Below the pieces are notes generated by a model. The model saw nothing but the letters and a program-made list of their open reading frames with translations. It searched no databases and was not told the DNA's origin. A stretch of 64,000 nucleotides of DNA from Bacteroidota bacterium. Lineage in GTDB: Bacteria > Bacteroidota > Bacteroidia > Palsa-948. The DNA lies in NCBI GenBank assembly GCA_003164895.1, contig PLUL01000014.1, positions 32,812-96,811 on the forward strand. The letters run 5' to 3'. Positions 57,056 to 64,000 of the stretch are shown one piece after another (within the stretch, counting starts at the first letter, position 1; the number at the start of each line of letters is the position of its first letter). A program made the translations under genes and the position numbers.

Positions 57056-58345
57056 ATGGTTTACAGAATTTCCAAGCCCGATAAAAAAATTAAGGGAACT
57101 GTTTATCTCAGCGCTTCCAAAAGCGAAAGCAACCGTGTTTTGCTTGTTCAGGCGTTGAGTACGCAGCGATTCCGCACCACCAATCTTGCAGATGCTCAAG
57201 ACACACAAATTCTTGCCGAAATTTTAAAAAACGAAACTTCGGCAGAACAAAATAATGCGTTAAATAAATTAAATATAGAAGTAAGTTATTACACAGGCGC
57301 AGGCGCAACCACGATGCGTTTTCTTACCGCATTTTTTGCTTCACGACCCGGTAAACGAATTCTTTCTGGCTCTCCCAGAATGAACGAACGCCCCGTGAAG
57401 CCGATGGTGGATACGCTGAATAAACTTGGCGCTAAAATTTTATTCCCCGAAAAAAAAGGTTATCCTCCTCTTTGGATTGCGGGGCATGAAATGGAAGGTG
57501 GAGAAATTGATATTGATGCAAGCGTGAGCAGTCAGTTTATCACTGCGTTGCTGCTTGTTGCACCCACATTGAAAAAAGGATTGAAGATGCAATTGAACGG
57601 ACGAGTTGTTTCGCGTTCGTATATAATGATGACTCTGAAAGTGCTCGAACATTTCGGAATAAAATATAAATGGGAAAATAATATTATCAGCATTGACCAC
57701 CAGGAATATCAAGGATGGGATTATCATATTGAAGCGGACTGGAGTTCGGCTTCGTACTGGTATGAAATGGTGGCGCTTTCGGATGAAGCTGAGTTAAGAA
57801 TAAAAGGACTCCGAAGAAAATCCATTCAGGGAGATTCGGTGGTGGCAGATCTGTATCGATTTTTTGGCGTGAATACAGAATATCAGGAGGATGGAATTAT
57901 TCTTACAAAAACAAATTACCGCCCGGATAATTTCGGATTTGATTTTTCTGATTATCCCGATATTGCTCAAACTGCAGCAGTAACTGCCGCCGCACTTAAA
58001 ATCCCGATGCAGCTTAACGGATTGCACACACTCCGCATAAAAGAAACCGACAGAATTCAGGCACTGCAAAATGAACTTAAAAAGATTGGAGTTAATGCAA
58101 ATGTAAGCGAAGAGGCAAGCATTGAAATAAATTTTGCAGAAGGCAAAGCTGAAAATGAAAATAAAATTGATTCAGATATTGAATTTGAAACCTACAGCGA
58201 TCACCGCATGGCAATGGCTTTTGCTCCGCTTGCGCTTATCTATCCCGAAATAAGAATTAAAGACCCATCGGTAATAAAAAAATCCTATCCCGATTATTGG
58301 AGCGACATGAAAGCATTGGGTTTTGAGATAAAAGAAGAAGAATAA
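57056..58345 (+). CDS. aroA: EPSP synthase (3-phosphoshikimate 1-carboxyvinyltransferase)
   Basis: Adds enolpyruvyl from PEP to shikimate 3-phosphate. The ATG at 57056 gives 429 residues starting MVYRISKPDKKIKGTVYL; an upstream TTG would add 10. Family landmarks: SKSESNRVLLVQAL (about 23-36), GAGATTMRFLTAF with a divergent second Gly (about 87-99; canonical GNAGTAMR), RPVKPMVDTLNKLGA (near 119), RIKETDRIQAL (near 330) and DHRMAMAFAPLAL (near 390). The altered GAGATTMR loop is near where glyphosate-type inhibitors bind, but whether it alters sensitivity cannot be judged from sequence alone. Confidence 0.93.
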   Translation: MVYRISKPDKKIKGTVYLSASKSESNRVLLVQALSTQRFRTTNLADAQDTQILAEILKNETSAEQNNALNKLNIEVSYYTGAGATTMRFLTAFFASRPGKRILSGSPRMNERPVKPMVDTLNKLGAKILFPEKKGYPPLWIAGHEMEGGEIDIDASVSSQFITALLLVAPTLKKGLKMQLNGRVVSRSYIMMTLKVLEHFGIKYKWENNIISIDHQEYQGWDYHIEADWSSASYWYEMVALSDEAELRIKGLRRKSIQGDSVVADLYRFFGVNTEYQEDGIILTKTNYRPDNFGFDFSDYPDIAQTAAVTAAALKIPMQLNGLHTLRIKETDRIQALQNELKKIGVNANVSEEASIEINFAEGKAENENKIDSDIEFETYSDHRMAMAFAPLALIYPEIRIKDPSVIKKSYPDYWSDMKALGFEIKEEE

Positions 58346-58348
58346 GAT

Positions 58349-59041
58349 TTACCTGATTTTTCCTTGAACAAGTTTCTCTGCAAATACTAATTGCTCATCA
58401 AGATTAAGATGGGAGTTATCGAGCACCACAGCATCATCGGCTTTTCGCAAAGGGTTATGTTCGCGGTGAGTGTCTTCGTGGTCGCGCATCTCTAAGTTTT
58501 TTTTTACTTCATCTAAAGAAACATTCATACTCTTTTCTTTCAATTCCTTCCATCTTCGTTTAGCGCGAATATCGGGGTCGGCTGTCATAAATAGCTTCAG
58601 TTCTGCATCTGGGAAAACATTAGTGCCAATGTCCCGTCCATCCATTACAATTCCCTTTTCTTTTCCAAACGCCTGCTGCAACGCAACCACAATTTCTCGC
58701 ACTCCTTTAATTGTGCTAATCGGGCTTACAAGTTCCGAAACATCCATGCCGCGAATTTCTTTCTCCACATTTGTTCCATTCAAATAAATTTCTGAATTAT
58801 TAGTAACTGTATTTACATTAAAAGAAAGATGAATATTTCTCATTGCTTTCAAAACTTCGGCTTCAGAAAATTTTCCATCAACAATAATTTTATTTTTCAT
58901 ACAATAAAGCGTTACCGCTCTGTACATGGCGCCGGAATCAATATAAATGTACCCGAGTTTTTTGGCAAGAGATTTTGCAATGGTGCTTTTGCCGCAGGAG
59001 GAATAGCCATCAATGGCAATGGTGATTCGCTTCGTTGTCAT
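58349..59041 (-). CDS. cmk: Cytidylate kinase
   Basis: Phosphorylates CMP and dCMP with ATP. The 230 residues start with the P-loop GYSSCGKST (12-20), then SGAMYRAVTLY (about 37-47), MDGRDIGTNVFPDA (about 138-151) and RAKRRWKEL near 160, which are the CMP-binding and lid parts. Length is normal. The start overlaps the porQ stop by 4 bases (ATGA), so translation is coupled. The porQ-cmk pairing is common in this phylum. Confidence 0.95.
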   Translation of the reverse strand: MTTKRITIAIDGYSSCGKSTIAKSLAKKLGYIYIDSGAMYRAVTLYCMKNKIIVDGKFSEAEVLKAMRNIHLSFNVNTVTNNSEIYLNGTNVEKEIRGMDVSELVSPISTIKGVREIVVALQQAFGKEKGIVMDGRDIGTNVFPDAELKLFMTADPDIRAKRRWKELKEKSMNVSLDEVKKNLEMRDHEDTHREHNPLRKADDAVVLDNSHLNLDEQLVFAEKLVQGKIR

Positions 59042-60132
59042 TGTTTACGAATGCTGTCATCCTGAATTACAGGTTCGGTTTTTTTCTTGGAATGAAACTC
59101 CCCAAAGTTTGTGCTGATGGTAAAATGATTTGGACCGCCTACTACCGAATATCTTGCATAGGCATAGCTGAGATTGAATTTAGATATTTTCAACCCGAAG
59201 CCAAAAGAAAATCCGGCAATACCGGCTCCAGTATTTGGCAATTTCAATTCCTGCCTGCGTTCATAATTATACCCAACTCTAAGATGAAAATTTTTAGATA
59301 AAAGAATTTCGATGCTAGAAACATCATGTCGGGCGAGCTTATCTACGAAAATGGCGCCTTTCTTTTTTACAATTACAGCTCCAGTGATAGGATCCGTAGT
59401 TTGCATACTCGGATCGGTGTAAGTCAAATCCCATTTTTCAAGATGTGTTAAATTTTCACTGAAACGTAAAGGAGCGTGTCGAAGTTTAAAGGAATATCCC
59501 CATTGAATTTCAAACGGCAACGGCTCATGAATATCTCCATAAGTTTTCCATTGTGTACCAAAGTTTTTTATGACAAGTGCAGTTGAGAAAAGATGCTTGG
59601 TATTATTATAAACGCAGCCAATATCAATCGCATTGCCGAAGGTTGTAAAAGTTGAGAGCTTAGAATAAATAGTTTTCAAAGTTCCACCAACAGAAAATGA
59701 GGAATCAATATTTCTTCCATAAGAAAGATTCAGGCAATATTCTCCGGGAGTAAACTGACCGGTAATTACGCCATCAACATTTGCCGCAGTAAAATTTCCA
59801 TAATCCAAATACTGCATTCCGGCGCTGAAACTTCCAATGTTTTTGTAAGTGCGTGAATAAGCTGCATATCCATAATGAATTCCGGCTAAATAATTAATGT
59901 AGCTCATGGTAAGATCGTTGTGCATGCTGCTATCGAGCAAAGCCGGATTCTGGAATGCAAGATTTAAGTCATTGTCTTTGACCGAAATTAATGTCCCGCC
60001 AAGAGCTGCCACCCGAGCCGGATTAGTAACATCTAAAAAATCATAAGTGCCTTTACCGCCTATTTGAGCTGATGATAAAAAATAAACAGATGAAAAAAGT
60101 AAGAATAGGGAAGTGAGAAATATTTTTTTCAT
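59038..60132 (-). CDS. porQ: Type IX secretion system protein PorQ
   Basis: Outer-membrane barrel of the FadL type that, with PorU, PorV and PorZ, forms the attachment complex of the type IX system. The ATG at 60132 gives 364 residues with signal peptide MKKIFLTSLFLLFSSVYFLSS; an upstream ATG would add 19 polar residues before it. The mature N-terminus is family-like: GGKGTYDFLDVTNPARVAALGG. NPALLDSSMHNDLTMSYINY in part (about 60-75) and strand-rich remainder (VGGTLKTIYSKLSTF; FGFGLKISKFNLSYAYARYS) match PorQ/PorV. Translationally coupled to cmk. Confidence 0.9.
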   Translation of the reverse strand: MKKIFLTSLFLLFSSVYFLSSAQIGGKGTYDFLDVTNPARVAALGGTLISVKDNDLNLAFQNPALLDSSMHNDLTMSYINYLAGIHYGYAAYSRTYKNIGSFSAGMQYLDYGNFTAANVDGVITGQFTPGEYCLNLSYGRNIDSSFSVGGTLKTIYSKLSTFTTFGNAIDIGCVYNNTKHLFSTALVIKNFGTQWKTYGDIHEPLPFEIQWGYSFKLRHAPLRFSENLTHLEKWDLTYTDPSMQTTDPITGAVIVKKKGAIFVDKLARHDVSSIEILLSKNFHLRVGYNYERRQELKLPNTGAGIAGFSFGFGLKISKFNLSYAYARYSVVGGPNHFTISTNFGEFHSKKKTEPVIQDDSIRKQ

Positions 60133-60188
60133 TAAGCCAAGATACAGATTTCTGCCATTCTCAACGCAAGGCAATAAAAAATATTGCA

Positions 60189-60929
60189 TTATGATTTTTT
60201 CCTCCTGAATTCAGAACAAATCACCGCAGTTGCAATTGCCGCATTGAGCGATTCAGCTTCTGATGAGAAGTTAGGAATTGAAATTTTTTGCGAAACAAGT
60301 TTCAATAAGTTTTCTGAAATTCCTTTAGATTCGTTTCCTATCAGAATAATCCCGCAAGAAGATAATTTCTCGGAATAAATATTGCCACCATCAATAGTAG
60401 CTCCATAAATTGCTATGGATTTTTTAAATTCTGATAAAGTAGTTTCAAGATTGCAAGAATAAACATTTACGCGAGCAATAGATCCCATGGTTGCCTGAAC
60501 CACTTTCGGATTAAATAAATCAACACAGCTTTCGGAACAAATAATATTTTTTATACCGAACCAATCGGCAATCCGAATAATTGTTCCAAGGTTTCCCGGA
60601 TCGCGAATGTCGTCAAGCGCAAGAAAAAGTTCCTGCTTTAAAGATTCCATGTTCAATTTTGTGACAGGAATTTCCAATACTGAAAGAACTTGATTGGGAG
60701 TAGTTAATGCAGAAATCTGAATCAATTCTTTTTCGCTGATTTCTCTGACTTTGAATTTTGAATTTTCAACTTTAAACTCCTTAGTCGCAAAAATTTCTTT
60801 TACAAGAAATTTTGATTTTAAAAGTTCATTCACCACTTTGGGTCCTTCAGCAATAAATAATTGTTTTTCTTCACGATTTTTTTTTTGATGAAGAAGTTTT
60901 ACCTGTTTTATTTCGGCTTTTGAAATCAA
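60189..60929 (-). CDS. TrmH/SpoU-family RNA 2'-O-methyltransferase
   Basis: Methylates the ribose 2'-OH of a tRNA or rRNA; the target is not known from sequence. A TTG start is used because the family start (ISKAEIKQVKLLHQKKNRE) begins there and no ATG is near. The 246 residues have an N-terminal substrate-binding part (about 10-90) and the knotted SPOUT domain with motif 1 DDIRDPGNLGTIIRIADWFG in part (about 117-135), motif 2 LIGNESKGISENLL near 195, and motif 3 ISIPNFSSEAESLNAAIAT in part near 215. The gene abuts porQ on the same strand, 56 bases upstream of its ATG. Confidence 0.9.
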   Translation of the reverse strand: MISKAEIKQVKLLHQKKNREEKQLFIAEGPKVVNELLKSKFLVKEIFATKEFKVENSKFKVREISEKELIQISALTTPNQVLSVLEIPVTKLNMESLKQELFLALDDIRDPGNLGTIIRIADWFGIKNIICSESCVDLFNPKVVQATMGSIARVNVYSCNLETTLSEFKKSIAIYGATIDGGNIYSEKLSSCGIILIGNESKGISENLLKLVSQKISIPNFSSEAESLNAAIATAVICSEFRRKKS

Positions 60930-60997
60930 TTTGGCTGAATGTTTGTTTAGTCCTTATTAGTAATTTCGCTCCACTTTTTATTTGTTAGGCAAAAGTA

Positions 60998-63445
60998 ATG
61001 AAGAAAGCATTCTCAACTCCAATAGTTTACTGTTTAATGTTTGTTGCTTATTGCTTTATATTTCCCGCTTGCAATCCAACCAAAAAACTCACTGAAGGAG
61101 AACTGTTATTAAAAAAAAATGTAGTGATTGACAAATCAAGCGGAATTGGCAAAAGCGAAATCGAAACCTACATCAAGCAAAAGCCGAATAAGAAAATGCT
61201 TTTCTGGAGACTCTCCCTGAATATTTACAACAGTGTGAATCAGGAAAAGATGGAAATAAAAAAAGAAAAGCGTGATGTATGGATTGATTCCGTAAATGCA
61301 AAATATATTAGAAAAATAAATTTAGTAAATACAAAACGCATAGCAGAAGGAAAACAACCTAAAAAAATTGTTCTCAAGAGTAAAGAAAGACTCACCAGAC
61401 GCGAATGGCTACTAAGTATTGGTGAACCTCCGGTAATTTACGACTCACTTCTCGTAGAAAAATCAGTGAAACAAATAAAACTTTTCGTTACCAATAAAGG
61501 GTTTTTCAATTGTGTTGTAAGGGATTCAGTACAAATAAAAAATAAAAAAGCTGCAGTTTACTATATCGTTAATCCGCGAAAACCATATCGTATACGAAAT
61601 CTTAGCTACGAAATAAAAGATGACCAACTTCATCGTTTTGTTCTTGCCGAAGCGTCAAACACACACATTAAACATGAAAAAAATTATGATCTGGATTTAT
61701 TGGAAAAGGAACGCGACCTCATTACAACTCTGCTCCGTAACGAAGGATATTTTTTCTTTTCAAAAGATTATATTTATTTTCACGTGGACAGCTCCCTTGG
61801 AACTCACGAAGTGGATATTACGCTTGGAATAAAAAATCCAATAGTAAAAGTTTCCGGAAGCAAAGATTCTGTCTCTGAGGGATTACACAAGCAATATTAT
61901 CTCGGTAACATTTTTGTTCACACAGATTTTGATCCCAAACTGAAACTTGTTCCAACCGACACCTTGCTTTTAAATAATTACTACATGGTGAGTACTGGAA
62001 AACTTCGCTACAAACCAAAATTATTAACAGGTGCAATTTTTCTCACTAAAGGCGACCTCTATCAGCAGGCAAATTATGAACTTACGCACAAAAGATTATC
62101 AGAACTAAAAATGTTCCGATCGGTTCAATTACAATTTATAGATATTGGGCATGAACAACTTGAGTGTCATATTTATCTATCAAATTTGCCGAAACAATCC
62201 ATTTCCGTTGAACCAGATTTCATAAACACATCTGAAACTTACGGTGCCGGTGGCAATATCACCTATCAGAATAAAAATATTTTTAAAGGAGGTGAAATAT
62301 TTGAGGTAAAATTTAAAGGCGCTTTAGAGGTACAGAAACAAATAAACGGAAGTAGCACGGCAGGATCTATTAATCCGTTTAACACGCGCGAATTAGGCGG
62401 GCAGATAAATCTTTCTGTTCCACGATTTCTAACCCCATTCGGAATTCAAGGAAGAAAAAGCAACAACGCAAAAACAAATTTTACTAGCAGTTATAATTAT
62501 CAATATCGTCCGGATTATGAACGATCTATTTCAAACATTGCTTACGGATATTCATGGAATGAAACAGCAACCAAAAAACATCTTATTAATCCAATTGATT
62601 TAAGTTTCGTGAATGATTCCATAACCAATCCTGCTTTGCGCACTACCATTTATAGCGGCAATGATCTGTTTTTAAAAAATCTTTATAAACCACACTTCAC
62701 TATTGGCACACGTTATTCATTTCTCTTCACTAATCAGAATATTAAGAAGCAACAAAATTTTTCTTACTTTAAATTCGGATTTGAGGGCGCAGGTAATGCA
62801 ATGCGAGGAATTTTCAACTTAGATCCAACAATTCATCCAAATGCAAACAACAGCTACCTTCTCGATGGTATTCCTTTTTCTCAATTTATCCGCGCTGATT
62901 TTGATTACCGTTATTATCAAATTCTGACTTCAACCGATAAAATGGTTTACCGTATTGTGTGCGGATATGGAGATCCTTTTCAAAACGGAAACCTCAAAGT
63001 ACTTCCGCTCGAACAAAGTTTTTTTGCAGGAGGTCCTAACGACATACGCGCCTGGCAGGCGCGAACACTTGGTCCCGGTGGTTACCAAAACAATACTTCT
63101 GTCTCCAGTACTGATAAAATTGGCGACGTAAAAATTGAAGGGAATATCGAATACAGATTCCATATAATAAAAATGCTGAACGCTGCACTTTTTCTGGATG
63201 CAGGAAATGTTTGGCTTCAAAAACCTGACAACACCAATTATCCCGCTGGAGATTTTCAATTAAATTTTCTAAACCAACTTGCTGTAGGCGGAGGATTAGG
63301 GTTGCGTTTTGATTTTAATTTCTTCATCATAAGATTAGATGGCGCTGTTAAACTTAGGGATCCTGCTCTACCAGAAGGGTGGACATATAATAGACATTTA
63401 ATACCAAATGGTGTTCTGAATTTTGGAATTGGATATCCGTTTTAA
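60998..63445 (+). CDS. TamA/BamA-family outer-membrane lipoprotein
   Basis: Predicted outer-membrane insertase or translocation protein of the Omp85 superfamily. The 815 residues begin with a lipoprotein signal, FPAC (Cys25), unusual for Omp85 but usual for the TamL group of Bacteroidota, which pairs with TamB. POTRA-like domains fill about 30-400 (VEKSVKQIKLFVTNKGFFNCVV in part; LITTLLRNEGYFFFSKDYIYF in part), then the surface-antigen barrel (about 420-815) with GGPNDIRAWQARTLGPG near residue 680, matching the Omp85 lid-lock motif region, and a C-terminal FGIGYPF. tamB is not adjacent. Confidence 0.88.
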   Translation: MKKAFSTPIVYCLMFVAYCFIFPACNPTKKLTEGELLLKKNVVIDKSSGIGKSEIETYIKQKPNKKMLFWRLSLNIYNSVNQEKMEIKKEKRDVWIDSVNAKYIRKINLVNTKRIAEGKQPKKIVLKSKERLTRREWLLSIGEPPVIYDSLLVEKSVKQIKLFVTNKGFFNCVVRDSVQIKNKKAAVYYIVNPRKPYRIRNLSYEIKDDQLHRFVLAEASNTHIKHEKNYDLDLLEKERDLITTLLRNEGYFFFSKDYIYFHVDSSLGTHEVDITLGIKNPIVKVSGSKDSVSEGLHKQYYLGNIFVHTDFDPKLKLVPTDTLLLNNYYMVSTGKLRYKPKLLTGAIFLTKGDLYQQANYELTHKRLSELKMFRSVQLQFIDIGHEQLECHIYLSNLPKQSISVEPDFINTSETYGAGGNITYQNKNIFKGGEIFEVKFKGALEVQKQINGSSTAGSINPFNTRELGGQINLSVPRFLTPFGIQGRKSNNAKTNFTSSYNYQYRPDYERSISNIAYGYSWNETATKKHLINPIDLSFVNDSITNPALRTTIYSGNDLFLKNLYKPHFTIGTRYSFLFTNQNIKKQQNFSYFKFGFEGAGNAMRGIFNLDPTIHPNANNSYLLDGIPFSQFIRADFDYRYYQILTSTDKMVYRIVCGYGDPFQNGNLKVLPLEQSFFAGGPNDIRAWQARTLGPGGYQNNTSVSSTDKIGDVKIEGNIEYRFHIIKMLNAALFLDAGNVWLQKPDNTNYPAGDFQLNFLNQLAVGGGLGLRFDFNFFIIRLDGAVKLRDPALPEGWTYNRHLIPNGVLNFGIGYPF

Positions 63446-63469
63446 AATAAAAATTTATATTTGAAAAAT

Positions 63470-64000
63470 ATGACTACAAAGAAATTTTCTTGGAGATATT
63501 TTTTAGAACCAAGATCACTTCCGTGGATTATCGGTATCATTTCAGTTGTTGTCGGAATACAAAAAATAATTGAAGGCGATGGATTCATCAACAACTTCAT
63601 CGTATTCAAAACTTCTTTTTTTCATTTAATACATTACATTGATTTATATCCGCAATATCCAAAGGAATATGATGATATGTTTTTGTACAGTCCGACTTTT
63701 GCTTTATTGATGGCACCCATTGCCTATTTTCCAATCTGGTTAGAATTATTATTATGGAGCGGATTAAATGGAATGGCGGTTTATTTTGCTATTAAAATGC
63801 TTCCCTTTGATGATGAAAAAAAAAGAATATGGGTGGTTTGGATTTTATTTTTGGAATTAATCACCTCCATGCAAAACGTGCAGACCGCTCCCATGGTGAG
63901 TGCATTCATTGTGTTGGCATTTGTATTTTTCGAAAGAAAAAATGTTTTTGCAGCGGCATTTTTTATTTTGCTGGCATGTTGCATTAAAATTTTTGCAATA
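63470..64000 (+). CDS. GT87-type membrane glycosyltransferase, C-terminus cut by window edge
   Basis: Not certain. An ATG at 63470 opens a frame that stays open to the end (177 codons). It has a short basic start MTTKKFSWRYFLEP, a first helix (WIIGIISVVVGIQKII), a polar loop with YPQYPKEYDDMFLYSPTFALLMAPIAYFP in part (the P-x-YSPxFAxLMAPl motif of DUF2029/GT87), and at least three further helices (LELLLWSGLNGMAVYFAI; IWVVWILFLELIT; VNVFAAAFFILLACCIKI in part). DUF2029 mannosyltransferases of the family use polyprenyl sugar donors. The rest lies beyond the window. Confidence 0.7.
   Translation, partial: MTTKKFSWRYFLEPRSLPWIIGIISVVVGIQKIIEGDGFINNFIVFKTSFFHLIHYIDLYPQYPKEYDDMFLYSPTFALLMAPIAYFPIWLELLLWSGLNGMAVYFAIKMLPFDDEKKRIWVVWILFLELITSMQNVQTAPMVSAFIVLAFVFFERKNVFAAAFFILLACCIKIFAI

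Noticed and set aside
60740-60790. Repeat-like FKVENSKFKVRE stretch in the TrmH-type protein as an insertion
   Set aside because: The N-terminal domain has normal length for the family; the similarity to repeats is low-complexity chance.

Overview
The window comes from a free-living member of the Bacteroidota (class Bacteroidia). The DNA is AT-rich. It encodes type IX secretion parts (PorQ, PorD/DUF4835) and two large secreted proteins ending in a type IX sorting domain. It also has a chlamydial-Hc1-like histone, a Bacteroidota-type omega/Rpb6 subunit next to bamD and coaBC, a ClpC unfoldase, and promoter boxes of the TAnnTTyG type (-7 box of Bacteroidota) about 18-30 bases before several genes. 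I cannot name a genus.

Layout. 1-7.8 kb: partial rluD, tRNA-Gly, purB, clpC and gyrA. 7.8-14.2 kb: an M16 zinc protease flanked by two paralogous TPR proteins, then a small surface protein. 14.2-22.6 kb is accessory: a 21-bp tandem array, a small protein with a fibronectin-III-like C-terminus and its XRE-like regulator, a 1036-aa secreted beta-propeller-repeat protein, several lineage-specific small genes, a VF530 protein and a dienelactone-hydrolase-like lipoprotein. 22.6-31.2 kb is mostly core: DHCW cupin, peptide transporter, bamD-rpoZ-coaBC-porD, a serine-palmitoyltransferase-like enzyme, a histone-like gene and purA. 31.3-38.9 kb is accessory again: a second 21-bp array beside a second helical-plus-FnIII-like protein, a VWA protein, a second secreted repeat protein and two haem-motif lipoproteins. 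38.9-64 kb is core: SAM hydrolase (DUF62), phoH, purC, recN, an ECF-sigma cluster, lpxB, surE, a B12-riboswitch-controlled TonB receptor, TSUP permease, proline dehydrogenase, DAHP synthase/chorismate mutase-aroB-aroA, porQ-cmk, trmH, a TamA/BamA-like protein and a partial membrane glycosyltransferase.

How the genes fit together. purB, purA and purC belong to purine synthesis but lie in separate transcription units. The DAHP synthase, aroB and aroA form a compact shikimate cluster. bamD, tamA-like, lpxB, porD and porQ all serve outer-membrane building or type IX export, and the two sorting-domain proteins are likely clients of that export.

The most unusual structure is a pair of non-coding arrays with exact 21-bp period (13 and about 12 units). 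They lie 17.7 kb apart, share a 12-base core, and each sits just past the stop codon of a signal-less protein of about 220 aa with a helical N-terminus and FnIII-like C-terminus. The window is also rich in small foldback repeats. Some of them are translated in frame inside aroB and inside a type IX sorting domain, and one builds a signal peptide.
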